Shown: positions 13,237-22,539, counted from the stretch's first letter. The stretch is 22,539 bases of DNA from JBMFOH01 sp049969715 [NCBI: bacterium] (GCA_049969715.1 JBMFOH010000029.1:1-22539), one strand, 5' to 3'. Made by a program: numbers and translations. Notes: a model not told the origin generated them from the letters alone.

Positions 13237-13686
13237 CTAAGAGATAACCTCCGCCTTTCCGCCACAAGCCTCTATCTTAGCAATAGCTTGCTTGGAAAAC
13301 TTGTGAGCCCTCACAGTAATAGCCTTTTTTAATTCACCATCTCCTAAAACCTTTATTCCATCCTCTAGGTTGTTTATTATCCCCTCTTCCAAAAGGAGTT
13401 CTGGGGTAACTATCGTATTTTCATCGAATCTATTCAATACATCAACATTTACTATAGCATAGACCTTTCTAAATCTATTTTTAAAGCCACCTAGATATGG
13501 AAGTCTCCTCTGAAGTGGGGTCTGTCCTCCTTCAAATCCAGGTCTTACTCCTTCTCCTGAACGAGACCCTTGGCCCTTTATACCTCTTCCAGAAGTCTTT
13601 CCTTTTCCAGAACCATGTCCCCTACCTAATCTTATTCTCTCCTTTACAGACCCTTTAGGAGGAGATAATTCAGAGAGTTTCATCAT
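13237..13686 (-). CDS. rplO: 50S ribosomal protein L15
   Basis: 149 residues with the N-terminal [20 protein letters not shown], the glycine/arginine-rich [20 protein letters not shown] tail that threads into 23S r[23 protein letters not shown], and the C-terminal [20 protein letters not shown]. Two adjacent ATGs are possible; the first (13686) has GGAGG 7 nt upstream and overlaps the rpmD stop. It precedes secY as in spc operons. Confidence 0.97.
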   Translation of the reverse strand: MMKLSELSPPKGSVKERIRLGRGHGSGKGKTSGRGIKGQGSRSGEGVRPGFEGGQTPLQRRLPYLGGFKNRFRKVYAIVNVDVLNRFDENTIVTPELLLEEGIINNLEDGIKVLGDGELKKAITVRAHKFSKQAIAKIEACGGKAEVIS

Positions 13687-13865
13687 TCTTCTACCTCCTT
13701 AACTTCTACAAGATGTTTTATCTTACGAATCATACCCATCAAACTTGGACTACTTACAAATTCCTTTGTCTTATGGAGTTTAGTAAGCCCCAGAACCTTT
13801 AAAGTAGCCTTTTGATCTTTAGGATATCCGATAGGACTTTTCTTTAAGGTTATCTTTAATTTCAT
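13683..13865 (-). CDS. rpmD: 50S ribosomal protein L30
   Basis: A 60-residue protein, [20 protein letters not shown], then [12 protein letters not shown] and [18 protein letters not shown], the bacterial L30 layout. It overlaps rplO by 4 nt and follows rpsE after 3 nt. L30 is absent from some bacterial lineages, so its presence has mild taxonomic value. Confidence 0.95.
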   Translation of the reverse strand: MKLKITLKKSPIGYPKDQKATLKVLGLTKLHKTKEFVSSPSLMGMIRKIKHLVEVKEVEE

Positions 13866-13868
13866 AGC

Positions 13869-14384
13869 TCACCTCAGAATCTCTTTTACATCTTTCCCTC
13901 TTATATAAGCTACATCCTTAGGCAATCTCAGCATAGAAAGAGCCTTCATAGTAGCTTTAGCGAGGTTTATAGCGTTGGTAGACCCTAAAGACTTAGTAAG
14001 GATATTTTTTATTCCAGCCAATTCTAGTATAGCTCTTACAGTACCACCAGCTATAACCCCTGTACCTTCTGAGGCAGGCCTTAGAACTAGCTTAGAAGCC
14101 CCAAAATCCACCGTCAACTCATGAGGGATGGTAGTCCCTCTTCTAGGAACAGTAATCATATTCTTCTTCGCCTTATTAATAGCTTTTCTTATAGCATCTG
14201 GAGCTTCCCCAGCCTTTCCCAGTGCAAGTCCTACATGACCCTGCATATCTCCTACCACTACTAAGGCGCTAAATCCAAATCTTTTTCCCCCTTTTACAAC
14301 CTTAGCCACTCTCCTTATAGAGATAACCCTTTCTGTATATTCTAGGTTTTCCGGAGTTTCTATTACATTTATATTATCTTCCAT
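13869..14384 (-). CDS. rpsE: 30S ribosomal protein S5
   Basis: 171 residues. The N-terminal double-stranded-RNA-binding-like domain has [20 protein letters not shown] and [35 protein letters not shown] and the C-terminal [17 protein letters not shown] with [18 protein letters not shown] follow. S5 lines the mRNA entry tunnel and affects decoding fidelity. The start overlaps the rplR stop by one base (TAATG). Confidence 0.97.
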   Translation of the reverse strand: MEDNINVIETPENLEYTERVISIRRVAKVVKGGKRFGFSALVVVGDMQGHVGLALGKAGEAPDAIRKAINKAKKNMITVPRRGTTIPHELTVDFGASKLVLRPASEGTGVIAGGTVRAILELAGIKNILTKSLGSTNAINLAKATMKALSMLRLPKDVAYIRGKDVKEILR

Positions 14385-14752
14385 TAAAACTGCAAACCTC
14401 CCTCTCTAGCCCCTTCCGCTAGGGCTTTTACTCTTCCATGGAACTTATATCCGCCTCTATCAAAAACAACTCTACTTATCCCCTTAGAGAGAGCCCTTTC
14501 TGCTATGACCTTTCCAATAATCCTTGCTTCCTCTATCTTCTTTAGTCCTTTAAGTTGAGGCTTTAACTCTGGTTCGAGGGTAGAAGCAGATACTAATGTA
14601 TGTCCCTTGGTATCATCTATGATCTGAGCATATATATGGGTTAGACTTCTAAATACATTCAATCTTAATCTCTCAGAAGTCCCCTTTACTTCCTTTCTAA
14701 CCCTTATATGTCTTATCTTTCGTGCAGTTTTTTCTTTACTTTTATCGATCAT
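14384..14752 (-). CDS. rplR: 50S ribosomal protein L18
   Basis: 122 residues from ATG 14750-14752, which has GGAGG 5 nt upstream; a longer in-frame start at 14797 would run into rplF and is rejected. It begins with a basic tail ([21 protein letters not shown]) and has [20 protein letters not shown] and the C-terminal [21 protein letters not shown]18 binds 5S rRNA together with L5. Confidence 0.96.
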   Translation of the reverse strand: MIDKSKEKTARKIRHIRVRKEVKGTSERLRLNVFRSLTHIYAQIIDDTKGHTLVSASTLEPELKPQLKGLKKIEEARIIGKVIAERALSKGISRVVFDRGGYKFHGRVKALAEGAREGGLQF

Positions 14753-14762
14753 CACATCCTCC

Positions 14763-15311
14763 TTACTTCTTTGCTCCGACCTTTCCAGCCTTACCAAGCT
14801 TTCTTATCACTACTTCGTTCATATATCTAATACCCTTACCACTATAGGGATTTACTGGTCTAACAGCTCTTATATTAGCTGCCATAGCTCCTACCTTTTC
14901 TTTATCTATGCCTTTTACAACTACATGTGTTGGATCAGGAACCTCAAATGCAACCCCATTGGGGTCGAAGGATACAGGATTACTATAACCTATATTTATT
15001 ACCAATCTTTCTCCCTGTTTCTGAGCTCTATAACCAGTTCCTATGATTTCGAGTGTCTTAGAAAATCCTTTTGACACACCTTCTACCATATTGGATATAA
15101 CAGTGCGAACAGTACCGTGTAAAGACTTATACAATTTATCATCACTTGGTCTGTCTACTATTATAGTATTACCTTCTTTCTTAACTATCATACCCATAGG
15201 TATTATCTTTTCCATACTGCCTAAAGGACCTTTTACCCTAACAGTATTACCATCTAAACTTACCTCTACCCCAGAAGGGATAGAAATTGGTCTCTTACCA
15301 ATCCTAGACAT
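14763..15311 (-). CDS. rplF: 50S ribosomal protein L6
   Basis: 182 residues beginning [17 protein letters not shown]. It has two similar alpha/beta domains, [20 protein letters not shown] at the junction, and the C-terminal [20 protein letters not shown], the classic L6 ending. It lies near the factor-binding stalk of the large subunit. Gaps are 13 nt after rpsH and 10 nt before rplR. Confidence 0.97.
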   Translation of the reverse strand: MSRIGKRPISIPSGVEVSLDGNTVRVKGPLGSMEKIIPMGMIVKKEGNTIIVDRPSDDKLYKSLHGTVRTVISNMVEGVSKGFSKTLEIIGTGYRAQKQGERLVINIGYSNPVSFDPNGVAFEVPDPTHVVVKGIDKEKVGAMAANIRAVRPVNPYSGKGIRYMNEVVIRKLGKAGKVGAKK

Positions 15312-15324
15312 CTATAATCTCCTC

Positions 15325-15723
15325 CTACCAAACAAAGCAGAGAACTTCTCCACCTAAACCTTCTCTACGTGCCTTTTTCTCAGTCATAATACCGTTAGAA
15401 GTGGAGATAATAGCTATTCCCAATCCACCCAGGACTCTCGGTAACTCATTTCTCCTTGCGTATATCCTTAATCCTGGCCTACTTACCTTTCTTATTCCAG
15501 CAATAGCTGGAGTATTCTTATTGACATACTTTAGATATACCCTTACAAATGGAAAACTCTCTGTTTCGACTTCTTTATAGTCAAGTATATAGCCCTCTTC
15601 CTTTAAAATCTTTAGGATCTCAAGCTTCAACTTTGATACAGGAGATATATCTACAGTCTCTAGACGAGCCTTACTTGCATTCTTTATCTTAATAAGCATA
15701 TCAGCAATTGGATCAGTCGCCAT
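15325..15723 (-). CDS. rpsH: 30S ribosomal protein S8
   Basis: 132 residues with DPIADMLIKIKNASKAR, SKLKLEILKILKEEGYI, GIRKVSRPGLRIYARRNELP and the highly conserved end ISTSNGIMTEKKARREGLGG. S8 binds helix 21 of 16S rRNA. In E. coli it also represses the spc operon at the rplE mRNA; no such structure could be confirmed here by eye. It lies 9 nt after rpsZ. Confidence 0.97.
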   Translation of the reverse strand: MATDPIADMLIKIKNASKARLETVDISPVSKLKLEILKILKEEGYILDYKEVETESFPFVRVYLKYVNKNTPAIAGIRKVSRPGLRIYARRNELPRVLGGLGIAIISTSNGIMTEKKARREGLGGEVLCFVW

Positions 15724-15732
15724 CTTTACCTC

Positions 15733-15918
15733 CTACCAACTAGCCTTAACAATACCAGGGATAACACCTCGATGGGCTAGTTCTCTAAAACATATCCTGC
15801 AGATTCCAAAATCTCTCATATAACCTCGAGGTCTTCCACATAAACTACACCTATTCTTTTCCCTTACCTTAAACTTCGGTGGCTTTTTAGTCTTTTCTAT
15901 CATTGCTTTTCGAGCCAT
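15733..15918 (-). CDS. rpsZ: 30S ribosomal protein S14, short zinc form (type Z)
   Basis: The 61-residue C+ S14 starts [20 protein letters not shown] and has a zinc ribbon of C24, C27, C40 and C43 (CSLCGRP...[12 protein letters not shown]). Bacteria with zinc-independent paralogues have a longer C- form; only the zinc form is seen here. It sits between rplE and rpsH as expected. Confidence 0.96.
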   Translation of the reverse strand: MARKAMIEKTKKPPKFKVREKNRCSLCGRPRGYMRDFGICRICFRELAHRGVIPGIVKASW

Positions 15919-15930
15919 ATATCCCTCCTA

Positions 15931-16470
15931 TTAACTTCTAAAAGGCATACCCAGAGACTTAAGTAGTTCGTATGCTTCTTCGTCGGTATTGGCAGTAGTT
16001 ACTATCGTTATATCCATTCCTCTTACCTTGACCACTTTATCGTACTCTATCTCTGGGAAGATCAACTGTTCCTTTAATCCTAAGGAATAATTTCCTCTCC
16101 CATCAAAAGACTTAGGGCTTACCCCTCTAAAGTCTCTTATTCTAAAGAGAGAGACATTCAAAAGCTTATCCAAAAATTCCCACATCCTATTACCACGCAA
16201 GGTTACCTTACATCCGATACTCATCCCTTTACGAAGTTTAAAGTTGGAGATAGACTTCTTAGCCTTCGTAACAATAGGCTTCTGCCCAGAGATAAGAGTC
16301 AGATCACTTACAGCAGCCTTTAATAGGTCCTGATTCTGGATAGCATCTCCAACCCCCATATTAATTATCACCTTTTCTATCTTAGGGACAGCCATAATAC
16401 TTTTATATTTAAATCTCTCCATTAAGTAGGGAACAACTGTCTCTTTATAATAATCTTTTAACCTAGGCAT
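15931..16470 (-). CDS. rplE: 50S ribosomal protein L5
   Basis: 179 residues from ATG 16468-16470 ([20 protein letters not shown]), with AGGTGG 5-6 nt upstream. A GTG at 16479 would add three residues and overlap that SD, so it is not used. Further hallmarks are [46 protein letters not shown] and [21 protein letters not shown]5 binds 5S rRNA and the P-site tRNA region. Confidence 0.96.
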   Translation of the reverse strand: MPRLKDYYKETVVPYLMERFKYKSIMAVPKIEKVIINMGVGDAIQNQDLLKAAVSDLTLISGQKPIVTKAKKSISNFKLRKGMSIGCKVTLRGNRMWEFLDKLLNVSLFRIRDFRGVSPKSFDGRGNYSLGLKEQLIFPEIEYDKVVKVRGMDITIVTTANTDEEAYELLKSLGMPFRS

Positions 16471-16484
16471 ATATTCCACCTCTA

Positions 16485-16808
16485 TTAAGTCTCATCGATT
16501 ATCTCTCCACATTTCTTGCATATTCTAACCTTTCTTTCAGAAAGAACCTTGATCCCTATCCTAGTAGCCTTATTACAATGAGGGCATACGAGCATCACCT
16601 TACTCCAATGGAGAGGTGCCTCTCTTATCACTATGCCACCTGTAGGAAAGCTAGGGCTCGGCTTCATATGCTTCTTTACTCTATTTAATCCCTCTACTAT
16701 AACTGTCTGATCTTTAGGGTAAACCTCTAAAACCTTACCTCTCTTCTCTCTATCCTTTCCAGCTATAACTACTATAGTATCACCCTTTTTAAAATGGCTA
16801 AGCGTCAT
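16485..16808 (-). CDS. rplX: 50S ribosomal protein L24 (with zinc-ribbon motif)
   Basis: 107 residues. The KOW motif ([20 protein letters not shown]) and [13 protein letters not shown] are followed by [20 protein letters not shown]. The C-terminal pairs are C75-P-H-C78 and C97-K-K-C100, a probable zinc ribbon. It initiates assembly of the large subunit. The start overlaps the rplN stop by one base (TAATG), with GAGGTGG just upstream. Confidence 0.96.
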   Translation of the reverse strand: MTLSHFKKGDTIVVIAGKDREKRGKVLEVYPKDQTVIVEGLNRVKKHMKPSPSFPTGGIVIREAPLHWSKVMLVCPHCNKATRIGIKVLSERKVRICKKCGEIIDET

Positions 16809-17176
16809 TATACCACCTCTGGTGCAAGAGAAATAATTCTCATAAAATCTTTATCTCTTAACTCTCTAGCTACGGGGCCAAAGATCCTAGTCCCTCTAGG
16901 ATTCTTCTGCTCATCTATTAAAACAGCAGCATTCTCGTCAAATCTTACTATAGTTCCATCTGGACGTCTTATTGCCTTTCTAGTCCTCACTATTACCGCC
17001 TTTACTATATCGCTCTTTTTTACACTAGAATTAGGGGTAGCTTCTTTTACTGTAGCTACAATAACATCTCCAATATATCCATATTTCTGATTGCCACTAC
17101 CAAGGACACGTATACAGAGAAGCTCTTTGGCACCAGTATTATCAGCTACCTTCAGACGTGACATTGGTCGTATCAT
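16808..17176 (-). CDS. rplN: 50S ribosomal protein L14
   Basis: 122 residues starting [20 protein letters not shown], with [40 protein letters not shown] and [20 protein letters not shown]. All are signature L14 segments. It sits at the subunit interface. The first 35 nt lie inside the 3' end of rpsQ in another frame, the longest overlap in the ribosomal part. Confidence 0.97.
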   Translation of the reverse strand: MIRPMSRLKVADNTGAKELLCIRVLGSGNQKYGYIGDVIVATVKEATPNSSVKKSDIVKAVIVRTRKAIRRPDGTIVRFDENAAVLIDEQKNPRGTRIFGPVARELRDKDFMRIISLAPEVV

Positions 17177-17435
17177 ATTTTTCCCCTTCCTTCCTTCCGA
17201 TAATTCTCACAACTTTCCATCTCTTTTCCTTGCTCAAAGGACGAGTTTCTCTAATGAGGACTACATCCCCAACCTGACATTTATTTTCTTCATCATGAGC
17301 CTTATACTTCTTAATAGTCTTTACTGTTTTACCATAGAGGGGATAGGTAAATCTTCTTTCCACAGCGACAATAACTGTCTTTTGCATCTTATTGCTTACC
17401 ACAACTCCAATCCGTTCCTTCTGGGCCTTATCCAT
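17142..17435 (-). CDS. rpsQ: 30S ribosomal protein S17
   Basis: 97 residues with the OB-fold core [59 protein letters not shown] and [10 protein letters not shown]. The C-terminal tail [15 protein letters not shown] is not part of the conserved fold and arises from the region shared with the rplN start. S17 is a primary 16S rRNA binder. Confidence 0.96.
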   Translation of the reverse strand: MDKAQKERIGVVVSNKMQKTVIVAVERRFTYPLYGKTVKTIKKYKAHDEENKCQVGDVVLIRETRPLSKEKRWKVVRIIGRKEGEKYDTTNVTSEGS

Positions 17436-17443
17436 ATCTCCTC

Positions 17444-17641
17444 CTATCTATTCCCCATTTGTCTTAAGTGCATAATAGTAAGCACCCTAGCTATATCTCT
17501 TTTTACTTCCTTTATTCTAGCAGCGTTCTTTAGTTGTCCAACAGACTTCTGAAATCTCAGATTAAAAAGCTCCTCTTTAAGTTCTCTCAATCTAGCTTCT
17601 AGTTCTATATCTGTCATATCTCTCATAAGAATTGGCTTCAT
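17444..17641 (-). CDS. rpmC: 50S ribosomal protein L29
   Basis: A 65-residue two-helix protein, [20 protein letters not shown], followed by [20 protein letters not shown] and [16 protein letters not shown]. It lies at the peptide exit, where it forms part of the trigger factor/SRP docking site with L23. The start at 17641 overlaps the rplP stop by 4 nt; an internal ATG six codons on is less likely. Confidence 0.96.
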   Translation of the reverse strand: MKPILMRDMTDIELEARLRELKEELFNLRFQKSVGQLKNAARIKEVKRDIARVLTIMHLRQMGNR

Positions 17642-18072
17642 AGTTTTTCACCACCTGAAAGCCGATTTCTTGAAATCATTTGTGTCTTTATTGGTAATTT
17701 AAAACTCGCAAGCCTTAATGCCTCCTCTGCTATCTCCTTGGGAAGTCCCCCGATCTCAAACAATACCTTCCCAGGTTTTACAACAGCTACCCAATGGTCA
17801 GGAGCACCTTTACCACTACCCATCCTAGTCTCTGCAGGTTTAGATGTAACAGGTTTATCTGCAACTACCCTTATCCATACCTTACCACCACGCTTCATTG
17901 TTCTGTTAAGGACGATTCTAACTGCCTCTAATTGTGCACTTGTTATCCAGGCAGGTTCAAGGGCTTGCAATCCATATTCACCAAAAGCCACGTAATTACC
18001 GTCTATAGCTACCCCCTTCATCCTACCCCTTTGCTGTTTCCTATACTTTACCCTAGTAGGTATCAACGCCAT
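17638..18072 (-). CDS. rplP: 50S ribosomal protein L16
   Basis: 144 residues with [59 protein letters not shown] and [20 protein letters not shown]. This is the fully conserved L16 core that contacts A-site tRNA. The N-terminus MALIP differs slightly from the usual MLMPK start. It overlaps rpsC by 20 nt. Confidence 0.97.
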   Translation of the reverse strand: MALIPTRVKYRKQQRGRMKGVAIDGNYVAFGEYGLQALEPAWITSAQLEAVRIVLNRTMKRGGKVWIRVVADKPVTSKPAETRMGSGKGAPDHWVAVVKPGKVLFEIGGLPKEIAEEALRLASFKLPIKTQMISRNRLSGGEKL

Positions 18073-18757
18073 CTAAAACAACCCCTTCCTCTTCTGGTAA
18101 TGGTTCCTCTTCTATAATCTCTGGCTTCTTCTCAGTAACTACATCTCCTCTATATATCCATACCTTTATTCCTATCTTACCATAAGTGGTATTAGCCTCA
18201 GCAAATCCATAGTCTATATCTGCTCTAAGCCTCTGAAGAGGAACACTTCCCTCTCTATACCATTCGCTCCTGGCTATTTCCGCTCCAGCAAGCCTTCCAC
18301 TGCATGCCACTTTTACTCCCTTAGCTCCCGCCTTAAGTGCTCTTGACACAACATGCTTCATAGCCCTTCTATAAGCTACACGCCTCTCTATCTGAAATGC
18401 TACACTCTCTGCTAAGAGCTGTGCTTCCAAGTCAGGATTCTTTACTTCCTGGATATTAATTGCTATATTTTTACCAGTCTCCTCAGAGAGTATCTTTCTA
18501 AGTTCTTCTATTCCTCCACCACCACGTCCTATTATAATTCCAGGACGAGAAGCATATATTACTACTCTAATCCTTCCAGGAAGACGTTCTATATCTATTG
18601 TAGGAATTCCCGCATTAGAGTACTTCTCCTTCACGATATTCCTTATCCTTATGTCTTCTAGAAGATACTCCTTGTATCCTCTGGTAGCAAACCACTTGCC
18701 ATTCCAATTCCTAATTATTCCTAATCTCAGTCCAATTGGATTTACTTTATGCCCCAT
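18053..18757 (-). CDS. rpsC: 30S ribosomal protein S3
   Basis: 234 residues beginning [21 protein letters not shown] type II KH domain carries the [16 protein letters not shown] loop, and the C-terminal domain has [20 protein letters not shown] and [16 protein letters not shown]. The acidic tail ([10 protein letters not shown]) is short. S3 shapes the mRNA entry and has helicase-like activity. It follows rplV after 4 nt. Confidence 0.97.
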   Translation of the reverse strand: MGHKVNPIGLRLGIIRNWNGKWFATRGYKEYLLEDIRIRNIVKEKYSNAGIPTIDIERLPGRIRVVIYASRPGIIIGRGGGGIEELRKILSEETGKNIAINIQEVKNPDLEAQLLAESVAFQIERRVAYRRAMKHVVSRALKAGAKGVKVACSGRLAGAEIARSEWYREGSVPLQRLRADIDYGFAEANTTYGKIGIKVWIYRGDVVTEKKPEIIEEEPLPEEEGVVLDGVDTY

Positions 18758-18761
18758 CTAC

Positions 18762-19097
18762 TCACTCCTTCTCCTCAAGAATAATATATAGATGACTGGT
18801 AGGTCTCTTCCTCGGGTTTACCCTACCCATAGCTCCTATAGTAAATCTCTTCAAAACAGGACCCCTATTGGCATAGGCATGAAAAACGTAGAGATCATCC
18901 TCAGAGAGTTCGAAATTATTTACTGCATTAGCTATAGCCGAGTCAAGAAGCCTCTCTACAATCTTAGGAGCCTTCCCAGGAAGAAATCTCAGTATAGCCT
19001 TAGCTTCTTCTATCCCCTTTCCTCTAATTAAAGCCATTACTCTGTTTGCCTTTCTAGGAGATATCCTCACGTATTTAGCTATTGCCTGTGTCTCCAT
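18762..19097 (-). CDS. rplV: 50S ribosomal protein L22
   Basis: 111 residues from ATG 19095-19097, which has GGAGG 5 nt upstream; the adjacent TTG at 19100 is too close to the SD. Segments include AIAKYVRISPRKANRVMALI, LLDSAIANAVNNFELSEDDL and the loop RGPVLKRFTIGAMGRVNPRK that reaches into the exit tunnel (macrolide region). It ends with TSHLYIILEEKE. Confidence 0.97.
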   Translation of the reverse strand: METQAIAKYVRISPRKANRVMALIRGKGIEEAKAILRFLPGKAPKIVERLLDSAIANAVNNFELSEDDLYVFHAYANRGPVLKRFTIGAMGRVNPRKRPTSHLYIILEEKE

Positions 19098-19106
19098 CAA
19101 ATCCTC

Positions 19107-19391
19107 CTACTTCAATTCCCTGGAACGTCTAGTAACTTCCCCATGTCCCTTAAATGTTCTTGTAGGAGCAAACTCTCCCAATCTATATCCAACCATATTC
19201 TCTGTTATATATATAGGGACATGTTTTCTTCCGTTATAGACAGCTATAGTATGTCCAATCATCTCTGGAATAACCATAGAGCTTCTAGACCAGGTTCTTA
19301 TCACTTTCTTCTCATTACTCTTATTCATTTCTAATATCCTCTTAAGGAGTTTTGGATGAACATACGGTCCCTTTTTACTAGAACGTCCCAT
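19107..19391 (-). CDS. rpsS: 30S ribosomal protein S19
   Basis: 94 residues starting [20 protein letters not shown], then [40 protein letters not shown] and [14 protein letters not shown]. It is a small-subunit head protein that pairs with S13. The stop and the next gene are 9 nt apart; the start shares one base with the rplB stop. Confidence 0.97.
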   Translation of the reverse strand: MGRSSKKGPYVHPKLLKRILEMNKSNEKKVIRTWSRSSMVIPEMIGHTIAVYNGRKHVPIYITENMVGYRLGEFAPTRTFKGHGEVTRRSRELK

Positions 19392-20215
19392 TACTTTCTC
19401 CTCCTCACTATAAACTTATCAGAAACCTTATTCTTTCTGGTCTTATACCCAAGGGTTGGCTTCCCCCATGGAGTGACAGGTCCTGGTAACCCAACAGGAG
19501 CCTTACCTTCTCCACCTCCATGTGGATGGTCTACTGGATTCATAGCTGCCCCTCTAACTTTAGGCCTTCTACCAAGCCATCTAGTTCTTCCTGCCTTACC
19601 AAGATCAACATTCTCATGGTCTGGATTTCCAACTTGACCTATAGTAGCTTTACATTTAAGATTTATCCTCCTAAGTTCTCCAGAAGGAAGACGCAAAAGG
19701 GCATAACCACCTTCCTTAGCCATCAATTGCGCCCCTGTTCCTGCTGCCCTAGCAATCTGTCCACCTTTTCCTGGGACAAGTTCTATGTTGTGAACAATAG
19801 TTCCAACAGGTATATTTGCCAACGAGATACAGTTTCCAGGAAGCAGGTCTGCTGTCTCTCCAGAGATCACAGTGTCTCCAACAGAAAGCCCCAATGGGGC
19901 AAGGATATATCTCTTTTCTCCATCAGCATAAGATAAGAGGGCAATTCTAGCCGACCTATTTGGATCATATTCTATGGCTACTACTTTAGCAGGGATATTT
20001 TCCTTATCTCTTTTAAAATCAATAATTCTGTACTTTCTAAGTGTTCCTCCTCCTCTATGCCTTGTAGTGATATGTCCCTGCATATTCCTTCCCGCATCTT
20101 TCTTCAAGACAACAGTAAGAGTTGACTCTGGTTCTTCCTTTGTTATCTCACTGAAATCATCTACAGTAAAGAATCTTCTTCCAGGAGAGGTAGGTTTAAA
20201 CGTCTTTATCCCCAT
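19391..20215 (-). CDS. rplB: 50S ribosomal protein L2
   Basis: 274 residues with [80 protein letters not shown] and the peptidyl-transferase-associated [19 protein letters not shown] with the conserved histidine. The basic C-terminus is complete (KFIVRRRK). L2 is needed for subunit association and peptide-bond formation. Confidence 0.98.
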   Translation of the reverse strand: MGIKTFKPTSPGRRFFTVDDFSEITKEEPESTLTVVLKKDAGRNMQGHITTRHRGGGTLRKYRIIDFKRDKENIPAKVVAIEYDPNRSARIALLSYADGEKRYILAPLGLSVGDTVISGETADLLPGNCISLANIPVGTIVHNIELVPGKGGQIARAAGTGAQLMAKEGGYALLRLPSGELRRINLKCKATIGQVGNPDHENVDLGKAGRTRWLGRRPKVRGAAMNPVDHPHGGGEGKAPVGLPGPVTPWGKPTLGYKTRKNKVSDKFIVRRRK

Positions 20216-20226
20216 ATCTTCACTCC

Positions 20227-20514
20227 TTATAGTCCTTCAAAGAAGGAGATTGAATTTCCTTCAGCTAATGTTACTATAGCTCTCTTATAGGCCGAGGTCC
20301 TTCCTACGAACATCCCCATTCTCTTCTCTTTACCCTTTCTATTGACGATGCTCACTTTTTCTACTTTCACTCCAAAAATATCCTCTATAGCTCTCTTTAC
20401 TTCAATCTTATTAGCATATGAGGCAACTATAAATTCATACTTTCCCAAGCTCCTTAGGTCAGTAGCCTTTTCACTAATTATAGGTCTAATAATAATATCT
20501 CTTGGGTCAAACAT
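20227..20514 (-). CDS. rplW: 50S ribosomal protein L23
   Basis: 95 residues with [40 protein letters not shown] and [20 protein letters not shown]. The typical [19 protein letters not shown] end follows. L23 sits at the peptide exit and binds trigger factor. The start overlaps the end of rplD by 8 nt. Confidence 0.96.
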   Translation of the reverse strand: MFDPRDIIIRPIISEKATDLRSLGKYEFIVASYANKIEVKRAIEDIFGVKVEKVSIVNRKGKEKRMGMFVGRTSAYKRAIVTLAEGNSISFFEGL

Positions 20515-21130
20515 CTGCTTTCACCTTTCCTTTAAGTCCCTCAAGGATAAAAGGGGTAGTTAAGATGTAAGTATATCTCATAATATCGAATATCGAGACC
20601 TCTTGAGGTTCCTTAACAGTAACATAGGGAATATTTCTAGCACCAAGAACAAAATTCGAATCCAAATTGTCTATAATTATTAGACAATTAGATATAATAC
20701 CAAGGTTATCTAATATTCCAACTACTTTCTTTGTTTTAGGTTCATCAATATTGAAATCACTTACTAGGATAAGCTGATTAGCTTTTATCTTATCTACAAT
20801 AGCTGAAATAAAACCTAGTCTCCTTACTTTTTTAGGGAGAGCCAACCTTACTTCTCTAGGATGGGGACCAAAAACTACTCCTCCCCCTTTCCATATTGGA
20901 GAGCGTATGCTTCCATGTCTAGCCCTTCCAGTCCCCTTTTGCCTCCAAGGCTTTCTTCCACCACCTCTTACCATACTCCTTGTCCTAGTAGAGGCAGTCT
21001 TGGGGGACATATTGGCTAGATGCACCTTAACCCCATAATATATAGCATGTCGGTTGGGATCTATCTCAGGAAAGGAAAAGCTTCCAACCTCTTCTCCTGA
21101 GAGGTTATAAACATTGATCTCTCTACTCAT
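20507..21130 (-). CDS. rplD: 50S ribosomal protein L4
   Basis: 207 residues. The extended loop [20 protein letters not shown] and [20 protein letters not shown] that reaches the exit tunnel is fully conserved, and [19 protein letters not shown] follows. The globular C-terminal domain is less conserved. In enterobacteria L4 represses the S10 operon through its leader; that leader would lie outside this window. It overlaps rplC by 8 nt. Confidence 0.96.
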   Translation of the reverse strand: MSREINVYNLSGEEVGSFSFPEIDPNRHAIYYGVKVHLANMSPKTASTRTRSMVRGGGRKPWRQKGTGRARHGSIRSPIWKGGGVVFGPHPREVRLALPKKVRRLGFISAIVDKIKANQLILVSDFNIDEPKTKKVVGILDNLGIISNCLIIIDNLDSNFVLGARNIPYVTVKEPQEVSIFDIMRYTYILTTPFILEGLKGKVKADV

Positions 21131-21782
21131 TTGCCTCTACTCCTTTTCCAGCCTTTTTGGCATCTCTTATAATGATAATATTATTCCTTGGGCCTGGGAT
21201 AGCACCTTTTACAAGTATTAATCCCTCTTCTTCATAAACCTTTACTACATCTAAAGACCTAACAGTTACAGTCTCTCCTCCCATCCTACCAGGAAAATGA
21301 TGTCCCTTAAAAACCCTTGAAGGATAAGAGCTAGCACCTATAGAACCTGGAGCTCTATGAAACATAGAACCATGACTAGCCCCTCCACCAGAAAAATGCC
21401 ATCTCTTTACCCCTCCTGCGAAACCTTTTCCTTTCGATATTCCAGTAACATCTACCTTATCTCCAGGCTTAAATATTCCGACGGTAATAATTTCTCCCTC
21501 TTTTAAGTCCTCAGTTATCGAATCAACCCTTATCTCCTTCAGTATCTTATAGTAAGGAGAACCTAACTTCTTAAAGAAACCTCTTAAAGGTTTGTTTAAT
21601 TTAGATTCTTTAACCTCTTCAAATCCTAAAACGAGAGAGTTATATCCATCCCTCTCTTGAATCTTCTTTTTGAGAATCTTACAACCATCAGACTTTATTA
21701 CTGTTACGGGAATCCTATTTCCTCCCTCATCAAAGATCTGAGTCATACCAATCTTTCGTCCTAATATACCCTTAATAACCAT
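21123..21782 (-). CDS. rplC: 50S ribosomal protein L3
   Basis: 219 residues from ATG 21780-21782 (MVIKGILGRKIGMTQIFDEG), which matches family starts. An SD-like AGGATGTGAT ends 4 nt before it. GTG 21791 lies inside that SD and is rejected. Further features are VDVTGISKGKGFAGGVKRWH, the FHRAPGSIGASSYPSRVFKG region and the GHHFPGRMGGETVTVRSLDV hallmark. L3 is an early 23S rRNA binder near the peptidyl transferase centre. Confidence 0.96.
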   Translation of the reverse strand: MVIKGILGRKIGMTQIFDEGGNRIPVTVIKSDGCKILKKKIQERDGYNSLVLGFEEVKESKLNKPLRGFFKKLGSPYYKILKEIRVDSITEDLKEGEIITVGIFKPGDKVDVTGISKGKGFAGGVKRWHFSGGGASHGSMFHRAPGSIGASSYPSRVFKGHHFPGRMGGETVTVRSLDVVKVYEEEGLILVKGAIPGPRNNIIIIRDAKKAGKGVEANE

Positions 21783-21794
21783 AGTTATCACATC

Positions 21795-22100
21795 CTATAG
21801 CTTTATTTCTACGTCTACTCCGGAGGGTAAGCTCAACTTCATAAGAGCATTTATTGTCCTAGGAGTAGGATCTAGGATATCTATTAATCTTTTATGTACC
21901 TTGATGTAAAATTGCTCTCTAGAATCCTTATCTATATTTGTGGAACGTAAGATACAATAAAGCTTCTTCTCCACAGGTAAAGGAATAGGACCAGAGATAT
22001 CAGCACCTGTTCTTTTTGCGGTAGAGATTATCTTTTTAGCTGACTGATCTAATAAGTCTATATCAAAAGCCTTTAGCTTTATTCTCATCTTCTGCCTCAT
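21795..22100 (-). CDS. rpsJ: 30S ribosomal protein S10
   Basis: 101 residues, [20 protein letters not shown], with [20 protein letters not shown] and [21 protein letters not shown]10 also forms NusB-NusE antitermination complexes. It starts 2 nt after the tuf stop codon, so the str-type and S10-type gene groups are joined. The first ATG is preferred because it matches the family N-terminus. Confidence 0.97.
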   Translation of the reverse strand: MRQKMRIKLKAFDIDLLDQSAKKIISTAKRTGADISGPIPLPVEKKLYCILRSTNIDKDSREQFYIKVHKRLIDILDPTPRTINALMKLSLPSGVDVEIKL

Positions 22101-22102
22101 TT

Positions 22103-22539
22103 TTACTCTTCAAGCTGAGTTATAACTCCAGCTCCTACTGTCCTCCCTCCTTCCCTTATTGCAAACCTCAACCCTTCCTCTAACGCTACAGGCACTATCA
22201 ACTCTACATCCATCGTTATGTTATCCCCTGGTATCACCATCTCTATCCCTTCAGGTAACTTTATCGTCCCTGTAACATCGGTAGTCCTAAAATAAAATTG
22301 TGGCCTGTACCCATTGAAAAATGGAGTGTGCCTCCCTCCTTCATCCTTCGTAAGTACATATACCTGCCCCTTGAACTTCGTATGCGGCTTTATACTCTTC
22401 GGCTGCGCTAATACCATACCCCTCTCTACTTCCTCTTTATCTATTCCTCTCAACAATACCCCTATGTTGTCTCCTGCCATACCTTGGTCCAACGTCTTCC
22501 TGAACATCTCTATCCCTGTATCTACTGTCCTCTTTATCT
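22103..22539 (-). CDS. tuf: Elongation factor Tu, C-terminal part (5' end outside window)
   Basis: About 145 codons are visible, running off the right edge; the frame is open there ([20 protein letters not shown]). It covers the end of domain 2 and domain 3, with [60 protein letters not shown] and the [15 protein letters not shown] end. EF-Tu delivers aminoacyl-tRNA to the ribosome as a GTP complex. The G-domain is not in the window. It lies 2 nt before rpsJ. Confidence 0.97.
   Translation of the reverse strand, partial: IKRTVDTGIEMFRKTLDQGMAGDNIGVLLRGIDKEEVERGMVLAQPKSIKPHTKFKGQVYVLTKDEGGRHTPFFNGYRPQFYFRTTDVTGTIKLPEGIEMVIPGDNITMDVELIVPVALEEGLRFAIREGGRTVGAGVITQLEE

Noticed and set aside
13235-13267. 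Longer SecY starting at TTG 13265-13267
   Set aside because: It would overlap rplO by 31 nt and add residues ([10 protein letters not shown]) absent from SecY proteins; ATG 13234 fits the family.
14753-14797. Longer L18 starting at 14797
   Set aside because: It would overlap rplF and place a strong SD inside the gene; ATG 14752 lies 5 nt after GGAGG and gives the normal L18 length.

Overview
This is a bacterial chromosome segment in which every convincing gene is on the minus strand. The base composition is AT-rich. Arginine is mostly AGA/AGG and isoleucine often ATA, a bias common in thermophilic or anaerobic low-GC lineages. S4, S14, L24, L36 and adenylate kinase all keep their zinc ligands. 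The order secY-adk-map-infA-rpmJ-rpsM-rpsK-rpsD-rpoA-rplQ-ecfA1-ecfA2-ecfT-truA is the one seen in Firmicutes and related deep-branching bacteria. I cannot place the organism more precisely; a low-GC, possibly thermophilic anaerobe or candidate-phylum bacterium is an inference.

Reading in the direction of transcription (high to low coordinates), 22539 to about 4290 is one fused str/S10/spc/alpha superoperon. It starts with the 3' part of tuf, then rpsJ, rplC, rplD, rplW, rplB, rpsS, rplV, rpsC, rplP, rpmC, rpsQ, rplN, rplX, rplE, rpsZ, rpsH, rplF, rplR, rpsE, rpmD, rplO, secY, adk, map, infA, rpmJ, rpsM, rpsK, rpsD, rpoA, rplQ, ecfA1, ecfA2, ecfT and truA. No gap exceeds 14 nt and many genes overlap, so no internal promoter or terminator is visible. 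The products build the ribosome, the Sec channel, the RNA polymerase alpha subunit, N-terminal methionine processing, translation initiation, adenylate homeostasis and the energy module of an ECF vitamin/metal transporter.

From 4262 to 3490 there is a small four-helix membrane protein gene and then rnpB, the RNase P RNA (type A). The -10 box of rnpB contains the stop codon of the membrane protein gene.

From about 3450 to the left edge the window changes character. It becomes an accessory island with three related genes for coiled-coil plus PD-(D/E)XK-nuclease-fold proteins. They are interleaved with two toxin-antitoxin-like pairs (TumE-like toxin with its antitoxin; DUF4258 with DUF2283), two decayed gene remnants and three copies of a short palindromic repeat. 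One paralogue carries a +1 frameshift. Another is a mosaic of its two neighbours. The heptad-encoding 21-bp repeats differ in number between copies. This recombining nuclease-fold/TA array is the part of the window most likely to hold undescribed biology.
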